Positions 17,636-26,640 of a stretch of 58,681 nucleotides of DNA are shown here, piece by piece (positions within the stretch are counted from its first letter, which is position 1; each line of letters starts with the position of its first letter). The stretch spans positions 1 through 58,681 of the forward strand of contig JBBDXA010000261.1 in NCBI GenBank assembly GCA_040902585.1, written 5' to 3'. This stretch comes from JBBDXA01 sp040902585. Its GTDB lineage: Bacteria; Planctomycetota; Phycisphaerae; Phycisphaerales; Phycisphaeraceae. The notes below the pieces were generated by a model, which did not search any database, had not been told where the DNA came from, and saw nothing but the letters and a program-made list of their open reading frames with translations. The translations under genes were made by a program, and so were the position numbers.

Positions 17636-19039
17636 TTATCCGAACAACCCCATCACCGGTTTGCCCGTGGTCAGCGAGCGGGAAAGGCCGCTGGCGTCCT
17701 TCGGGTCGTTAACGGGAATGTCCAGTGCGTGGTAGATGGTCGCGGCAAAATCCTCTGGAATAATGGGATCCTGAGCGACGGCGGCGCCGTGTTTGTCGCT
17801 CTTGCCATACACCCTGCCGCCTGCGATGCCCGCGCCGGCCATGATGGAAGAGAAACACTGCGGCCAGTGCTGGCGACCGGGGGGATCCTGCTTCAGAATG
17901 ACGGGCGTGCGGCCGAACTCACCGGTGACCACCACCAGCGTGTTCTTCAACATGCCGCGCTCCTTCAGATCCGACAGCAGCGCGGCCAGCGCCTGATCCA
18001 ATCGCGGCAGACAGAAGCCCATGCCGTAGGAACCGGTGCCGAAGGCGTCGCCCATACCCATGTTTCCGCCGTGCATGTCCCAACTGCTGCTGGGCGGGCC
18101 GTTCGTTTCGTGTGGTGCCTGCCCGGTCCAGCCGTTGACCGTGACGAAGCGCACGCCTGCTTCGACCATGCGCCGCGCGAGCAGAAGGTTCTGCCCCAGC
18201 GGATGATGCCCGTAACGTGCTCGCAGCTCCGCCGGCTCACGCTTCAATTCGAACGCCTGCCGACCTTCGACGCGCGTCATCGCGTCGTAGGCCTTCTCGC
18301 GCAGGTCCGTCCAGTCCTTGCCGATCTGCTCTTTGTCCAACTTGCTGGACTCGATCCGGCTGAGCAGCTCCTTGCGACGGGCGATTCGCTCCGCGTCGCC
18401 GAGGTCGTAAATCGGTGGCGGCGCAAAGTTCTCCATCGCCGGGTGATTCTGGGCGGAGCCTACAAACACCGGCGCGTAGGCTGAGCCCAGGTAACCGCCG
18501 ATGCCGATGTTCGGCGCGCAGAAGACGGAGTCTCCAACGCACTTGATAAGCCAGGCATTGGAAACGATGTTGCGCGTGCTGGGTTTGTGCTTGGCGACAA
18601 ACGATCCGAGGTAAGGCTGATCATCGGGCATGCCCTGCTGCACGCGCTTCACCGACTGGCCGCTGAGCAGGTTGTGCATCGCGTCGAAGTGATTGCTGAT
18701 CGCGCCCGGATGCATCATCGAATTGATGAGCGTGAAATGGTCGGTCACCTTGGCGAGCTCCGTGTGCATCTCATTGATGCGCATGCCCGGCACCTTGGTG
18801 GAGATCGTTTGATATGGCCCGCGGATCGTGTCCGGTGCATCGGGCTTCATGTCCCAGGTATCCACGTGGCTCGGTCCGCCGCACAGCAGCACGAAGATGC
18901 AGGACTTTTCCGAAGCGACGGCATTGCCCTGGGCGTCGAGCTTGTCACTGCCCATCACCACGCCGGGCATCGCGAGGCTCAAGGTGCCCAGGCCGGTCGC
19001 GATGAGGGCCTGACGTCGGTTCATCTGGTAGTCGATCAT
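17636..19039 (-). CDS. DUF1501 family protein with Tat signal
   Basis: A 467-residue protein started at MIDYQMNRRQALIATGLGT (about 19039); a TTG-started frame to 19129 adds 30 residues unlike any signal. The NRRQAL motif plus a hydrophobic stretch indicates twin-arginine export. The body carries the hallmark DUF1501 blocks: CIFVLLCGGPSHVDTWDMKPDAPD, FTLINSMMHPGAISNH, MVEAGVRFVTVNGWTG, SWDMHGG, and VVVTGEFGRTPVI near the end. The fold is related to alkaline phosphatase and sulfatases. In planctomycetes DUF1501 genes usually sit next to DUF1549/DUF1553 cytochrome genes, but none is here. The nearest feature is the tRNA on the other strand. Confidence 0.9.
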   Translation of the reverse strand: MIDYQMNRRQALIATGLGTLSLAMPGVVMGSDKLDAQGNAVASEKSCIFVLLCGGPSHVDTWDMKPDAPDTIRGPYQTISTKVPGMRINEMHTELAKVTDHFTLINSMMHPGAISNHFDAMHNLLSGQSVKRVQQGMPDDQPYLGSFVAKHKPSTRNIVSNAWLIKCVGDSVFCAPNIGIGGYLGSAYAPVFVGSAQNHPAMENFAPPPIYDLGDAERIARRKELLSRIESSKLDKEQIGKDWTDLREKAYDAMTRVEGRQAFELKREPAELRARYGHHPLGQNLLLARRMVEAGVRFVTVNGWTGQAPHETNGPPSSSWDMHGGNMGMGDAFGTGSYGMGFCLPRLDQALAALLSDLKERGMLKNTLVVVTGEFGRTPVILKQDPPGRQHWPQCFSSIMAGAGIAGGRVYGKSDKHGAAVAQDPIIPEDFAATIYHALDIPVNDPKDASGLSRSLTTGKPVMGLFG

Positions 19040-19361
19040 GCGAACCTCGCTTGTGAGAATGGGCAGCCTTGAGAGCGGATCGTGATGGCGTTTTATTCTA
19101 ACGCATGAAGCCGTCAAATCGGAGAGCAAATTTCGATCGCGTGGCGTTTGGTTCCTCCGAAGTCGCCGGTCGCCTGACGAGGCTCGAAGCCCGCGACGCC
19201 GTGCCTTGCCGACCGAGATGCGGAAGCACTGAACGCCGAGATTCGCACTTCATGCGACTTGGTTGCCAAGAGACCGGCTCCTGATACGATGGCACGAAAG
19301 TCAGAGTTTGAAAAGGATGCATTGGAGAAGTCGCCAGACAGGTAGTGCGGAATGCAGTCTT

Positions 19362-19433
19362 GCGGGTGTAGCTCAACGGTAGAGCGTCAGCTTCCCAAGC
19401 TGAATGTTGCGAGTTCGATTCTCGTCACCCGCT
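19362..19433 (+). tRNA. tRNA-Gly (anticodon CCC)
   Basis: The acceptor arms GCGGGTG and CACCCGC pair perfectly. The D arm is GCTC...GAGC, and the anticodon arm is TCAGC-TTCCCAA-GCTGA, giving anticodon CCC for the GGG codon. The T arm contains GTTCGATTC. CCA is not encoded; the sequence runs into a short T tract. A tyrosine integrase gene starts 120 bp downstream in the same direction, the usual layout when an element has integrated into the 3' end of a tRNA gene. Confidence 0.93.
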
Positions 19434-19504
19434 TTTTTGTAACTTGGGAACCTAACGCTGATTAGCGTACCTGTCCGTGTTGGGCAGCGAGGTCAAAAGC
19501 AGCC

Positions 19505-19533
19505 AGCCAAAACGGTAGTCTACCGTTTTGGCT
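19505..19533. promoter_or_regulatory. 29-bp perfect palindrome before the integrase gene
   Basis: AGCCAAAACGGTA-GTC-TACCGTTTTGGCT is a perfect 13-bp inverted repeat with a 3-bp centre. It lies between the tRNA and the integrase start codon, which has AAGGAGCC a few bases upstream. It could be a recombination arm or core site, a repressor site for the integrase, or a transcript hairpin. Its position inside a likely attachment region favours recombination or control. Confidence 0.7.
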
Positions 19534-19553
19534 CCAGCCGCAAGGAGCCTCGC

Positions 19554-20846
19554 ATGCCTCGACTCACCCAAAGAATCCCTTCGTACCGTCTGCACAAAGC
19601 CTCTGGCCAAGCCGTCGTTTCGCTCAACGGCAAGGACATCTACCTGGGCAAGCACGACTCTGACGCCAGCCGCAAGAACTACGACAAAGTGATCGCCGAG
19701 TGGCTGGCGAATCACAAGCTGCCCCCTGCTTCCAGCCGGACCGGCGCCCGCACGGTCGATTCGCTCATTGACGTGCATCAGCTCTTTGTCGCCTACTACG
19801 ACTACGCTCAGGTCTACTACCTCAAGGACGGCAAGAAGACCGGCGAAGTCGCGAACATCGAACACGCAGCGCGTCCGCTCAACGAACTGTTCGGTTCGAT
19901 GTTCGTCATCGACTTCCGCCCCACTCACCTCAAGGCGGTTCGGCAGAAGATGATCGAAGCCAACCTCTGCCGTAAGACCGTGAACAACCGCATCAACCGG
20001 ATTCGCCGTCTGTTCAAATGGGGCGTCGAGAACGACATGGTGCCGCCGGATGTGCTCCACGCCCTGCAGGCTGTCGCCCCGCTTCGCCGCGGGCGTTGCG
20101 GTGTCCGTGAAGGTGCCCCTGTGCGACCGGTGCCCGAAGCCACCATCAACGCATGCATGCCGTTCCTGCCCAAGATGGTCCAGGCCATGATTCGCGTGCA
20201 GGAGTACACCGGCATGCGGCCCGGTGAGCTCGTGATCATGAGGACTCGCGACCTGGATACCACGGGCAAGGTGTGGATCTACCAGCCCGAGTCGCACAAG
20301 ACCGATCACTACGGGCACGAGCGGCACGTGTACATTGGGGCTCGAGCTCAGGAGTTCCTCAAGCCTTACCTGCTCACGGACCTGGAGGCATACATCTTCA
20401 GCCCGCGTCTGGCACAGGAAGAACGATGGGCGACATGCAAGAACCACCGCCGGCAGGTCAACCTCGATCGCAAGACCAAGCGCAAGCTGGGCAATCGCTA
20501 CACCTCGATGACCTACCTCCGGGCAATCTATTATGCCTGCGAACAGGCCTGGCCTGCCCCCGAGCCGCTCTGCCGCATCAAGAAGGATGACGGTAAGCTG
20601 GAGTCATATGTGGAGTGGAATGAAAGGCTGAAAAAGGAGAAGCTGACCGATCAGCTTCGCCAGTGGCGTAGCGAACATCGCTGGCACCCTCATCAGTTGA
20701 GGCACAACGCCGCGACCTACCTGCGCAAGCAGTTCGGCGTGGAGGCGGCGCGGGTGGTGCTGGGCCATCGGTCAGCCGCGGTGACCGAGATCTACGCCGA
20801 GATGGACAAGGCGAAGGCGGCGAAGATCATGGAGCAGGTCGGGTGA
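19554..20846 (+). CDS. tyrosine recombinase (integrase)
   Basis: A 430-residue integrase. The N-terminal arm (1-60) holds VVSLNGKDIYLGKHDS, a planctomycete-type arm-binding start. A SAM-like core-binding domain spans about 68-165. The catalytic domain shows Arg222 in YTGMRPGELVIMR, Lys249 in SHKTDHYG, His380 and Arg383 in HPHQLRHNAAT, His405 in LGHRS, and the nucleophile Tyr414 in AVTEIYAEMD. All catalytic positions are present, so the enzyme should be active. It starts directly after tRNA-Gly and reads away from it, which marks the left end of a probable island. The Roco GTPase gene follows after 42 bp. Confidence 0.93.
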   Translation: MPRLTQRIPSYRLHKASGQAVVSLNGKDIYLGKHDSDASRKNYDKVIAEWLANHKLPPASSRTGARTVDSLIDVHQLFVAYYDYAQVYYLKDGKKTGEVANIEHAARPLNELFGSMFVIDFRPTHLKAVRQKMIEANLCRKTVNNRINRIRRLFKWGVENDMVPPDVLHALQAVAPLRRGRCGVREGAPVRPVPEATINACMPFLPKMVQAMIRVQEYTGMRPGELVIMRTRDLDTTGKVWIYQPESHKTDHYGHERHVYIGARAQEFLKPYLLTDLEAYIFSPRLAQEERWATCKNHRRQVNLDRKTKRKLGNRYTSMTYLRAIYYACEQAWPAPEPLCRIKKDDGKLESYVEWNERLKKEKLTDQLRQWRSEHRWHPHQLRHNAATYLRKQFGVEAARVVLGHRSAAVTEIYAEMDKAKAAKIMEQVG

Positions 20847-20888
20847 ACGTCGGGTCAGTGATGTCAAAGGCATTCGGAGGTACTCGGC

Positions 20889-23528
20889 ATGGCGAACGCA
20901 GAGGTTTCCAAGCGAATCAAGGAGTCCAAGGCGGCAGGCGGGAAGATGCTGGACGTTAGCGGGCTCGACTTAACGGACAAGGATCTGTCGCAGCTCCCGA
21001 AGTCGCTGCCTGGGTTGGAGAGCCTGAAGCTTGATGGCTGCGCTCGCCTAACGGATGCCGCCCTGAAGACAGTGGGCCGCATGACGAAGTTGAAGGAGTT
21101 GTCGCTTCGCGGGCAAGCAGCCGACGCCCAAAAGACGACAGTTGGCAGTGTGATGGGCATTACCTTGACCGGCAAGTTCACAGCGAAAGGCATGGCATTC
21201 CTCGCCGACCTGAAGACACTCACTGAGCTTGACTTGAATGGTCGCGCCGAGCTCACAGACGATTGTCTTGAACACATCGGCAAGCTCAAATCGCTTCGAT
21301 CCCTCAACTTGAGTGCATGTGTCAACATCACAGACAACGGTGTGGGCGCGCTGGCAGGCCTCAAGAAGCTGGAGTCGCTGCTCCTCAACTTCTGCTTCCT
21401 GCTCACCGACGAATGCTTCAAGTACTTGGAACCTCTGGTGGAACAGAAGCTCAGGCGTATTGAGTTTGCGGATGTTTCCCACGGCATTGACGGCGTCGAA
21501 CAGCCAGGTCGCATCTCCGTAGCCCCAGAGCTGCTCTTCACCGCTGATGCCAAGGCTATCGTGAATGCATGGAAAAGCGGACAGGAATTCCTGGAGGCGC
21601 GGATCGCGTTCGTTGGCATGGAAGGCGTTGGCAAGACTTCACTGCTTCGCCGATGCTTCCTGGATGAAGTTCTTACGGAGAATGAGGCGCGGCGAGCAAC
21701 CGTAGACATCGACCAAATCCAATCGGATCTACTCAAGTGGAAGCCAACGGTTGTCACAGCCAAGGGCGAACGGGTAGTTGCACCTCGCATCTGGGATTTC
21801 GGCCGAAAGTTTGTTGAGTACGGGGTGCATGAGCCGTTCTTCACGTCGCAGGACCGCACGTTGTTTGTGGTTGTCCTCTCAGCGAAACGCTTGCTTCGGC
21901 GTCGTCTCGACGAGGATGAAAATGAGATCGGTAACGGGCTCGATTATTGGCTGAAGTCGCTGGCTCATTTTGCTGGCAAGGACGCCCCGGTCTTGGTTGT
22001 CGTGACGCAGTGCGACGAGTTCGATCCAGATGACACGCGGCCCATAGATCCTCTTCCCTCACCAGAGGATCTTTGCAAAGCCACGAGCGCAAAGGTGATC
22101 GATGTTGTTGACTGGTGCTCGGCTTGTGAATCCGATGCTGATTCTATAGGTCTACTTCGGACGGCGATCGAAGACGCACTGAGCCAGCTTCCAGGTCTCC
22201 TGACCAACGTGTCGCCCGACCTGTGGCGACTCAATGAGTTGGTCGCGCGCAACCTTCGCGGCTGCTTATCTGCGTCGCTCGACGACTACCGTAAGTGGTG
22301 CGATCAGTGTGGAATTCCTGAAAGCCAGAAGCAAGACACCTACCTGCGGGCGCTACACCAGCTCGGCACCCTGTTCTTTTTCGGACTCACGAACGAGGAA
22401 GAAACGGTCGGAGACGGCGCTTCAATGACGGCGATGGCACCGGGGCAACGCAGATTTGCAAGCGAGGAACGTGACTCGGTGCTGCGACGGTTCGTGATCA
22501 ACCCACATTGGTGGAAGGCTGCAGTATGTCACGTGATTGACAGATCATCTGAAAGACGATGGTGGTCACGGAGCCAGCTCAACGAAGAAGTCCAGGCTGG
22601 CTACAAAAACTTCACGGCTGGTACACGGAACAATCTGGAAGGCTTCCGTAACTTCCTCCGCGGCGAGGGTGAAGGAAAACTTGCGGAGGCATGGACTGCG
22701 GTGATCGAAAGCTCGTCGCTAGCGAAGCAGCATGACCTCGATCTCATTGAAGCATCACTCAAGCTGACGGAGCTGTGCTTTCGGGACAAGCAGCGTAGAC
22801 AGTACCTGTTTCCACGAGGCTTTCCGCAGGACGACCTCGTGACCACCGACGAGTGGCCGCGCGCAACAGCATCGTTTGATTTCATTCCCGAAGCGGCGTT
22901 TCACCGATTCCTGGTGAAGCTCCACAGGGGAGGAAAAGTCGCGTGCAGCACTCGAGGGCGGCAAGAGCACCGGCGATGGAGCGTAATCGCATGGGAGCCA
23001 GGCGATGAGAAGGTCCGTGTGGCCGTGGTCGCAGCGCCAGACGACGGAAGGATCGAGTTTCGGCTTGATCCCTCGTCCGATGAGATGGGACGCCTGGTGC
23101 TTGCGCTGCAACTCTACGACACGTTCAATGGTGATTGCATGGGAGGCGCGGGACCGACGGCAAGCGAAGTGTTCGAGCGATTCAAAGGAACCAAGCCTCA
23201 CCAACCAGCGGCTGATACGGACGAATGTCCCTTCACCGGCGATTACTGCAAGGTGAAGTGGCGAGGGATGGAATTTACATTCAAAGGAAGACAGGTCGCG
23301 ATCATGGAGTTCCTATGGCAGCGTCGCGGTAAATCGCCAGTTCACGAGAAGTCGATCGGAAAGAAGATCAAATCGAGTAACGCGAGGTTTCAACTAATTG
23401 ATCCGTTTCGAAATTCGAAACTGAGTACAACCCATCCAGCGTGGGGAACGCTCATCGTGAAGGTGGAGAACAGCTACTATTCCCTTGCAGAAGGCCACAT
23501 CGAGAAAATCACTGCGACAGTCCGCTGA
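20889..23528 (+). CDS. Roco-type protein: LRR, Roc GTPase, COR and a C-terminal winged-helix-like domain
   Basis: An 879-residue protein with GGAGG 9 nt upstream. Residues 20-200 are leucine-rich repeats of the Cys type (LESLKLDGCARLTDAAL, then SLRSLNLSACVNITDNGV). The Roc GTPase begins at 238: P-loop GMEGVGKTS at 243-251, switch-II motif WDFG at 302-305, and TQCD at 373-376 in place of NKxD. A COR-like region follows, with RRFVINPHWWKAAVCHVI near 530 and SFDFIPEAAFHRFLVKLHR near 670. The end (about 780-879) reads MEFTFKGRQVAIMEFLWQ and then SPVHEKSIGKKI, resembling a winged helix. Roco proteins act as dimeric G-protein switches; bacterial ones have no settled function. A DUF1580-type gene follows 42 bp later, so a two-gene unit with the integrase upstream is likely. 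Confidence 0.82.
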   Translation: MANAEVSKRIKESKAAGGKMLDVSGLDLTDKDLSQLPKSLPGLESLKLDGCARLTDAALKTVGRMTKLKELSLRGQAADAQKTTVGSVMGITLTGKFTAKGMAFLADLKTLTELDLNGRAELTDDCLEHIGKLKSLRSLNLSACVNITDNGVGALAGLKKLESLLLNFCFLLTDECFKYLEPLVEQKLRRIEFADVSHGIDGVEQPGRISVAPELLFTADAKAIVNAWKSGQEFLEARIAFVGMEGVGKTSLLRRCFLDEVLTENEARRATVDIDQIQSDLLKWKPTVVTAKGERVVAPRIWDFGRKFVEYGVHEPFFTSQDRTLFVVVLSAKRLLRRRLDEDENEIGNGLDYWLKSLAHFAGKDAPVLVVVTQCDEFDPDDTRPIDPLPSPEDLCKATSAKVIDVVDWCSACESDADSIGLLRTAIEDALSQLPGLLTNVSPDLWRLNELVARNLRGCLSASLDDYRKWCDQCGIPESQKQDTYLRALHQLGTLFFFGLTNEEETVGDGASMTAMAPGQRRFASEERDSVLRRFVINPHWWKAAVCHVIDRSSERRWWSRSQLNEEVQAGYKNFTAGTRNNLEGFRNFLRGEGEGKLAEAWTAVIESSSLAKQHDLDLIEASLKLTELCFRDKQRRQYLFPRGFPQDDLVTTDEWPRATASFDFIPEAAFHRFLVKLHRGGKVACSTRGRQEHRRWSVIAWEPGDEKVRVAVVAAPDDGRIEFRLDPSSDEMGRLVLALQLYDTFNGDCMGGAGPTASEVFERFKGTKPHQPAADTDECPFTGDYCKVKWRGMEFTFKGRQVAIMEFLWQRRGKSPVHEKSIGKKIKSSNARFQLIDPFRNSKLSTTHPAWGTLIVKVENSYYSLAEGHIEKITATVR

Positions 23529-23570
23529 TTCTCAGAGGCGTCTCGGAAACAGAGCGTTTAGAAAAGGAGC

Positions 23571-24677
23571 ATGAAGACCACATGCTCCAAGACTCATCAG
23601 TTGTCTGATCTGACGAAGGCGAGCCCCACCGCCAAGGCCGATCACTACATTTCTCTTTCCGCCGCGACTCGGCTTGCTCCTTGCAAGGCCAACGGCAAAC
23701 GAATCCACATCGCCACGATCACCCGCTGGGCGCGTCGCGGACTGCGCGGCGTGCGTCTGCGGACGGTGAAGTTCGGCCGCACCCCTTGCACCACTGAAGC
23801 TTGGCTCCACGAGTTTTTTGAGGCACTGGCTGAGGCCGACGAGTTCACCTCCTCGAACATTCCACGTCCGCCTTCAACTAGAGAGCGTGATCGAGCCGCG
23901 CGGCGTGCGCGAGAGATCCTGCGGCTCCCCAACTCAGATAACGACGGCGTTCATGAGTCAGTACCCGTTGATGACAAGAAGAAGCAGGCGAAGTCCTCTT
24001 TGGGCGGAAACGGGCGCGCTGACACTCATGCACAAGCGAACACCAATGGCACGCGCAAGATTCTTCGAGGCGAGGCCAAGCCAAAGCGAAAAGGTCGGCC
24101 ATGGACATTTCAATTCGATGGTGAGAGTGCAACGGTGCATCGCACCAGTTGCCTGGGGTTTGAGTACATCTATGAGCTTGTTCGCAGTCCTGGCAAGCAG
24201 TTTGATCCCCGGGATCTGTTGGCGCTGGTGAATCCGCGAACGTCGTCGCGAAGCGCCTGTAAGCACGATTCGGGTTGGCAAGCCGCGCCGGCGGTTGAAA
24301 CACTCGATACGGATGCGATCAGCGCGATCCAGTCAGCACTCGAAGGCGTTCAGGAGGACATTGTTTTCCTTCGGAGGGAGATTGATCGCCAGCGCGAGCG
24401 CGGTCATGAGGTCGCGCAGCTTGAATCGAAGCTCATTTCACGTGAACGCCAGCAAGAAGAATTGGCGGACTTGCTCAAAGGTGGCTCGCGCAAGTTGGAT
24501 TCATCTGACAGGGACAAGGCGCGCCAGCGCGTTCACCAGGCAATTCGCCTGGCGCGCGAGAAGATTCAGAAGGCTGGCCTTCCTGCGCTCGCGGAGCATC
24601 TCGAAGAGCGGATCCATTCGGAAGGCGGCTGGTTCTCTTATCAGCCCGACGTCGATGCTGAGTGGATTCTCGAATGA
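23571..24677 (+). CDS. DUF1580-like DNA-binding protein with coiled coil and C-terminal Y-x-PD module
   Basis: A 368-residue protein. Residues 27-90 (HYISLSAATRLAPCK, then ITRWARRGLRGVRLRTVKFG) match the DUF1580 pattern, a planctomycete helix-turn-helix domain that resembles excisionases. The middle contains RPWTFQFDGESATVHRT and a Glu/Arg-rich helix (EEDIVFLRREIDRQRERGHE, then KLISRERQQEELADLL) likely to form a coiled coil. The last 50 residues share the module LxxHLxxxIxxxGxxFxYxPD with the protein at 8396-9595. The ribosome site lies unusually close to the ATG. It is a close downstream neighbour of the Roco gene, so the two may act together, for instance as G-protein switch and DNA-bound partner. 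Confidence 0.7.
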   Translation: MKTTCSKTHQLSDLTKASPTAKADHYISLSAATRLAPCKANGKRIHIATITRWARRGLRGVRLRTVKFGRTPCTTEAWLHEFFEALAEADEFTSSNIPRPPSTRERDRAARRAREILRLPNSDNDGVHESVPVDDKKKQAKSSLGGNGRADTHAQANTNGTRKILRGEAKPKRKGRPWTFQFDGESATVHRTSCLGFEYIYELVRSPGKQFDPRDLLALVNPRTSSRSACKHDSGWQAAPAVETLDTDAISAIQSALEGVQEDIVFLRREIDRQRERGHEVAQLESKLISRERQQEELADLLKGGSRKLDSSDRDKARQRVHQAIRLAREKIQKAGLPALAEHLEERIHSEGGWFSYQPDVDAEWILE

Positions 24678-25128
24678 AGAATCCTACTTCACCAAAATCC
24701 TCACGGACTGGCGTAAATCCTCACGCATAAGAGTTAGTGGCAGCACGAATCGTTCAGCGCTGCCAGGACGAACGGCACGATGCCGTTCATCTCAGAATTC
24801 AATGGAGTTTCGAACGATTGCCGCGACCGTGCTTCAGGAGCAACGAACGCCTTCTAACGACTAGCTGAACGACAACCAGGATCGCGTCGAGTCAACGGCA
24901 CCGCCGTGGTGCCTGCGCGATCCGTCTGCCATCACCGAAATGGAGCTGATGCATGATCCCAATCAAACCTGAGTTCGCCCGTACGGCAAGGCATGGGTGG
25001 AGCGCGACGAGTCCCCGGTGGGCCAGGCCGCCTCCTACGTTTGTTGCAGGAGAAGGTGACAGGGATGAATCAGGATTGAGTTGCTATTTCATTTTTACTG
25101 AGACCCAGTCTCGGAAAGGACGTGCCAT
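24678..25128. other. 451-bp intergenic region with a double-stem hairpin
   Basis: No convincing gene. At 24879-24923 an outer stem GGATCGCG/CGCGATCC encloses an inner hairpin GGCACC/GGTGCC. At 24953 an ATG opens a short frame (IPIKPEFA) that, after a one-base shift, continues as GKAWVERDESPVGQAASYV. This may be a broken small gene ending near 25072. A short palindrome (GAGACCCAGTCTC) lies at about 25099-25113, just before the next gene's ribosome site, and could be an operator. Confidence 0.4.
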
Positions 25129-25632
25129 ATGGCCGTCATTGCAAGGATTGATGTGGTGCCGTTTGTGAAACGGCTGGAACACGAGAGCATCGGCCTCGTG
25201 GTCGACGACCTCGTCGAACAGTATGCGGACAAGAAGACCGCGAAACAGATCGCCGAATACTCCGAAAGCGCTGGTGCAGACTCAGAGGTCGTTCGGGCTC
25301 TTAAGAGCCTGAAAGTTGCTAACGACGCTGAATTGTACGCCGCGATCAAAGAAGTGATCGCGGCGGCAACTGCTGCAAGGACTCCTCTGAGGGGTATCGA
25401 CGCAAGCGACGTTGCCGGCCTTGCCGCGAAACACGGCGTCTCGAACCGTGAACTCGGAAAATGGCGTCGTTCGGAAATCCTTCGTTGCCTGAAAGCGGGG
25501 CCGGCATCCGAGGCTGACCTTGCTGCACGTGTGTACAGCGAGGGCGACGCGCTCAGCAATCTTCTTAACAAAATGATTGCTGAAGGCGCGATCGTCAAGC
25601 AGGGCGACATGTACGCCATTGCAACTGAATAA
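25129..25632 (+). CDS. hypothetical protein with C-terminal winged-helix-like segment
   Basis: A 167-residue protein with a GGA ribosome site 8 nt upstream. The N-terminal half is acidic and helical (VVDDLVEQYADKKTAKQIAEY). A middle Ala-rich helix follows. The C-terminal 55 residues (ELGKWRRSEILRCLKAG, ASEADLAARVYSEGDALSN, LLNKMIAEGAIVKQGDMY) have the length and hydrophobic pattern of a winged helix of the replication or MarR type. A Rho-independent terminator follows 14 bases after the stop, so it is probably a single-gene unit or the last gene of one. Function unknown. Confidence 0.65.
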   Translation: MAVIARIDVVPFVKRLEHESIGLVVDDLVEQYADKKTAKQIAEYSESAGADSEVVRALKSLKVANDAELYAAIKEVIAAATAARTPLRGIDASDVAGLAAKHGVSNRELGKWRRSEILRCLKAGPASEADLAARVYSEGDALSNLLNKMIAEGAIVKQGDMYAIATE

Positions 25633-25645
25633 GGAGCCCCATGGC

Positions 25646-25683
25646 GGGCGGGGGTGCCACACACCCCCGCCCTTTCTATTTTT
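25646..25683 (+). terminator. Rho-independent terminator
   Basis: An 11-bp GC-rich stem, GGGCGGGGGTG pairing with CACCCCCGCCC around a CCACA loop, followed by TTTCTATTTTT. It ends the transcript of the 25129-25632 gene. Confidence 0.85.
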
Positions 25684-25719
25684 CCTGGCAAACCTCCAGC
25701 ACTCGCGCCGAGCATCACC

Positions 25720-26625
25720 ATGTCAAAACCCATCCTCCCCGCCAACACGATCACTATCACCACGTACGCCGAGCTCCGCCGCCAGATCAGCGCGTTCGCA
25801 TCATGCATCTACACCTTCGTCATAGTGATCGGCACCGCTGGCCTGGGCAAGACGCGTGTCATCAAACAGGCCATGGCAGATCGAAAACATCTTTACCTCG
25901 ACAACCACGCAACCCCGTTCGGGCTTTACGAGGCCCTGTATCAGCACCGCGATGAGCCGGTCATCCTCGACGATCTTGACCACATCCACCGCGACCCGGC
26001 GACGCTTCGACTCCTGAAGGCGTTGTGCAACACCGAGCTGGTCAAGAATGTTTCCTGGCTCTCGAAGCATCGACTGATCGGCGATAGGCCCGGGCAGATT
26101 CCTGCCAGCTTCACGACCTCGTCGCCAGTCTGCCTGCTGACCAATCAGTGGTCGACGGCTAACGAGCATGTGAAAGCGGTCGAAAATCGTGCGATCGTTC
26201 TGCATTTCGCGGCGAGCGTGCAGGAGGTCCACCAGGAGGTCAGCAGATTCAATTCTCAAATTCGCACGGTTTTTGATTTCATCGGCCAGCACCAGGGGCT
26301 GATCAGGACGCCGAGCATCAGGCAGTACGTTCTGGGCGAACAGCTCCGCCAGGCCAACCCGGAGACGTGGAGGGCATTGCTGCTCGAGTCGCTGGGCGTG
26401 GACGAGCGAATCCGCATGATCGCCCTGCTGACTGATGACCAAGCTTTCCCCACGGAGAAGGCGCGTGCCCAGGCGTTCGTTGACGCCGGACTGGGATCAC
26501 AGGCGACCTACTACCGAGTGAAAGCGGACTTGGAGAAGAGCCAAGCAAATCAAACGGCATCAGATCGCAGCGATTCTGAATCCGTCGAAACCGACAACTC
26601 CAGGGACCATCAACCCAACCTCTAA
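25720..26625 (+). CDS. AAA-type P-loop ATPase
   Basis: A 301-residue protein started at MSKPILPANTIT (25720), since the upstream extension overlaps the terminator. Walker A is GTAGLGKT (near residue 35) and Walker B is VILDDLDHI (near 83). A sensor-like segment, PVCLLTNQWS, lies near 132, and NRAIVLHFAAS may hold an arginine finger. The C-terminal part has DERIRMIALLTDDQAF and then QATYYRVKADLEK, which looks like a small helix-turn-helix. The tail is hydrophilic and probably disordered. Such single-domain ATPases on mobile DNA can load helicases or act in DNA transfer; which applies here is not clear. The next gene starts 15 bp downstream, probably in one operon. Confidence 0.7.
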   Translation: MSKPILPANTITITTYAELRRQISAFASCIYTFVIVIGTAGLGKTRVIKQAMADRKHLYLDNHATPFGLYEALYQHRDEPVILDDLDHIHRDPATLRLLKALCNTELVKNVSWLSKHRLIGDRPGQIPASFTTSSPVCLLTNQWSTANEHVKAVENRAIVLHFAASVQEVHQEVSRFNSQIRTVFDFIGQHQGLIRTPSIRQYVLGEQLRQANPETWRALLLESLGVDERIRMIALLTDDQAFPTEKARAQAFVDAGLGSQATYYRVKADLEKSQANQTASDRSDSESVETDNSRDHQPNL

Positions 26626-26640
26626 CCAAGGACAACACCC

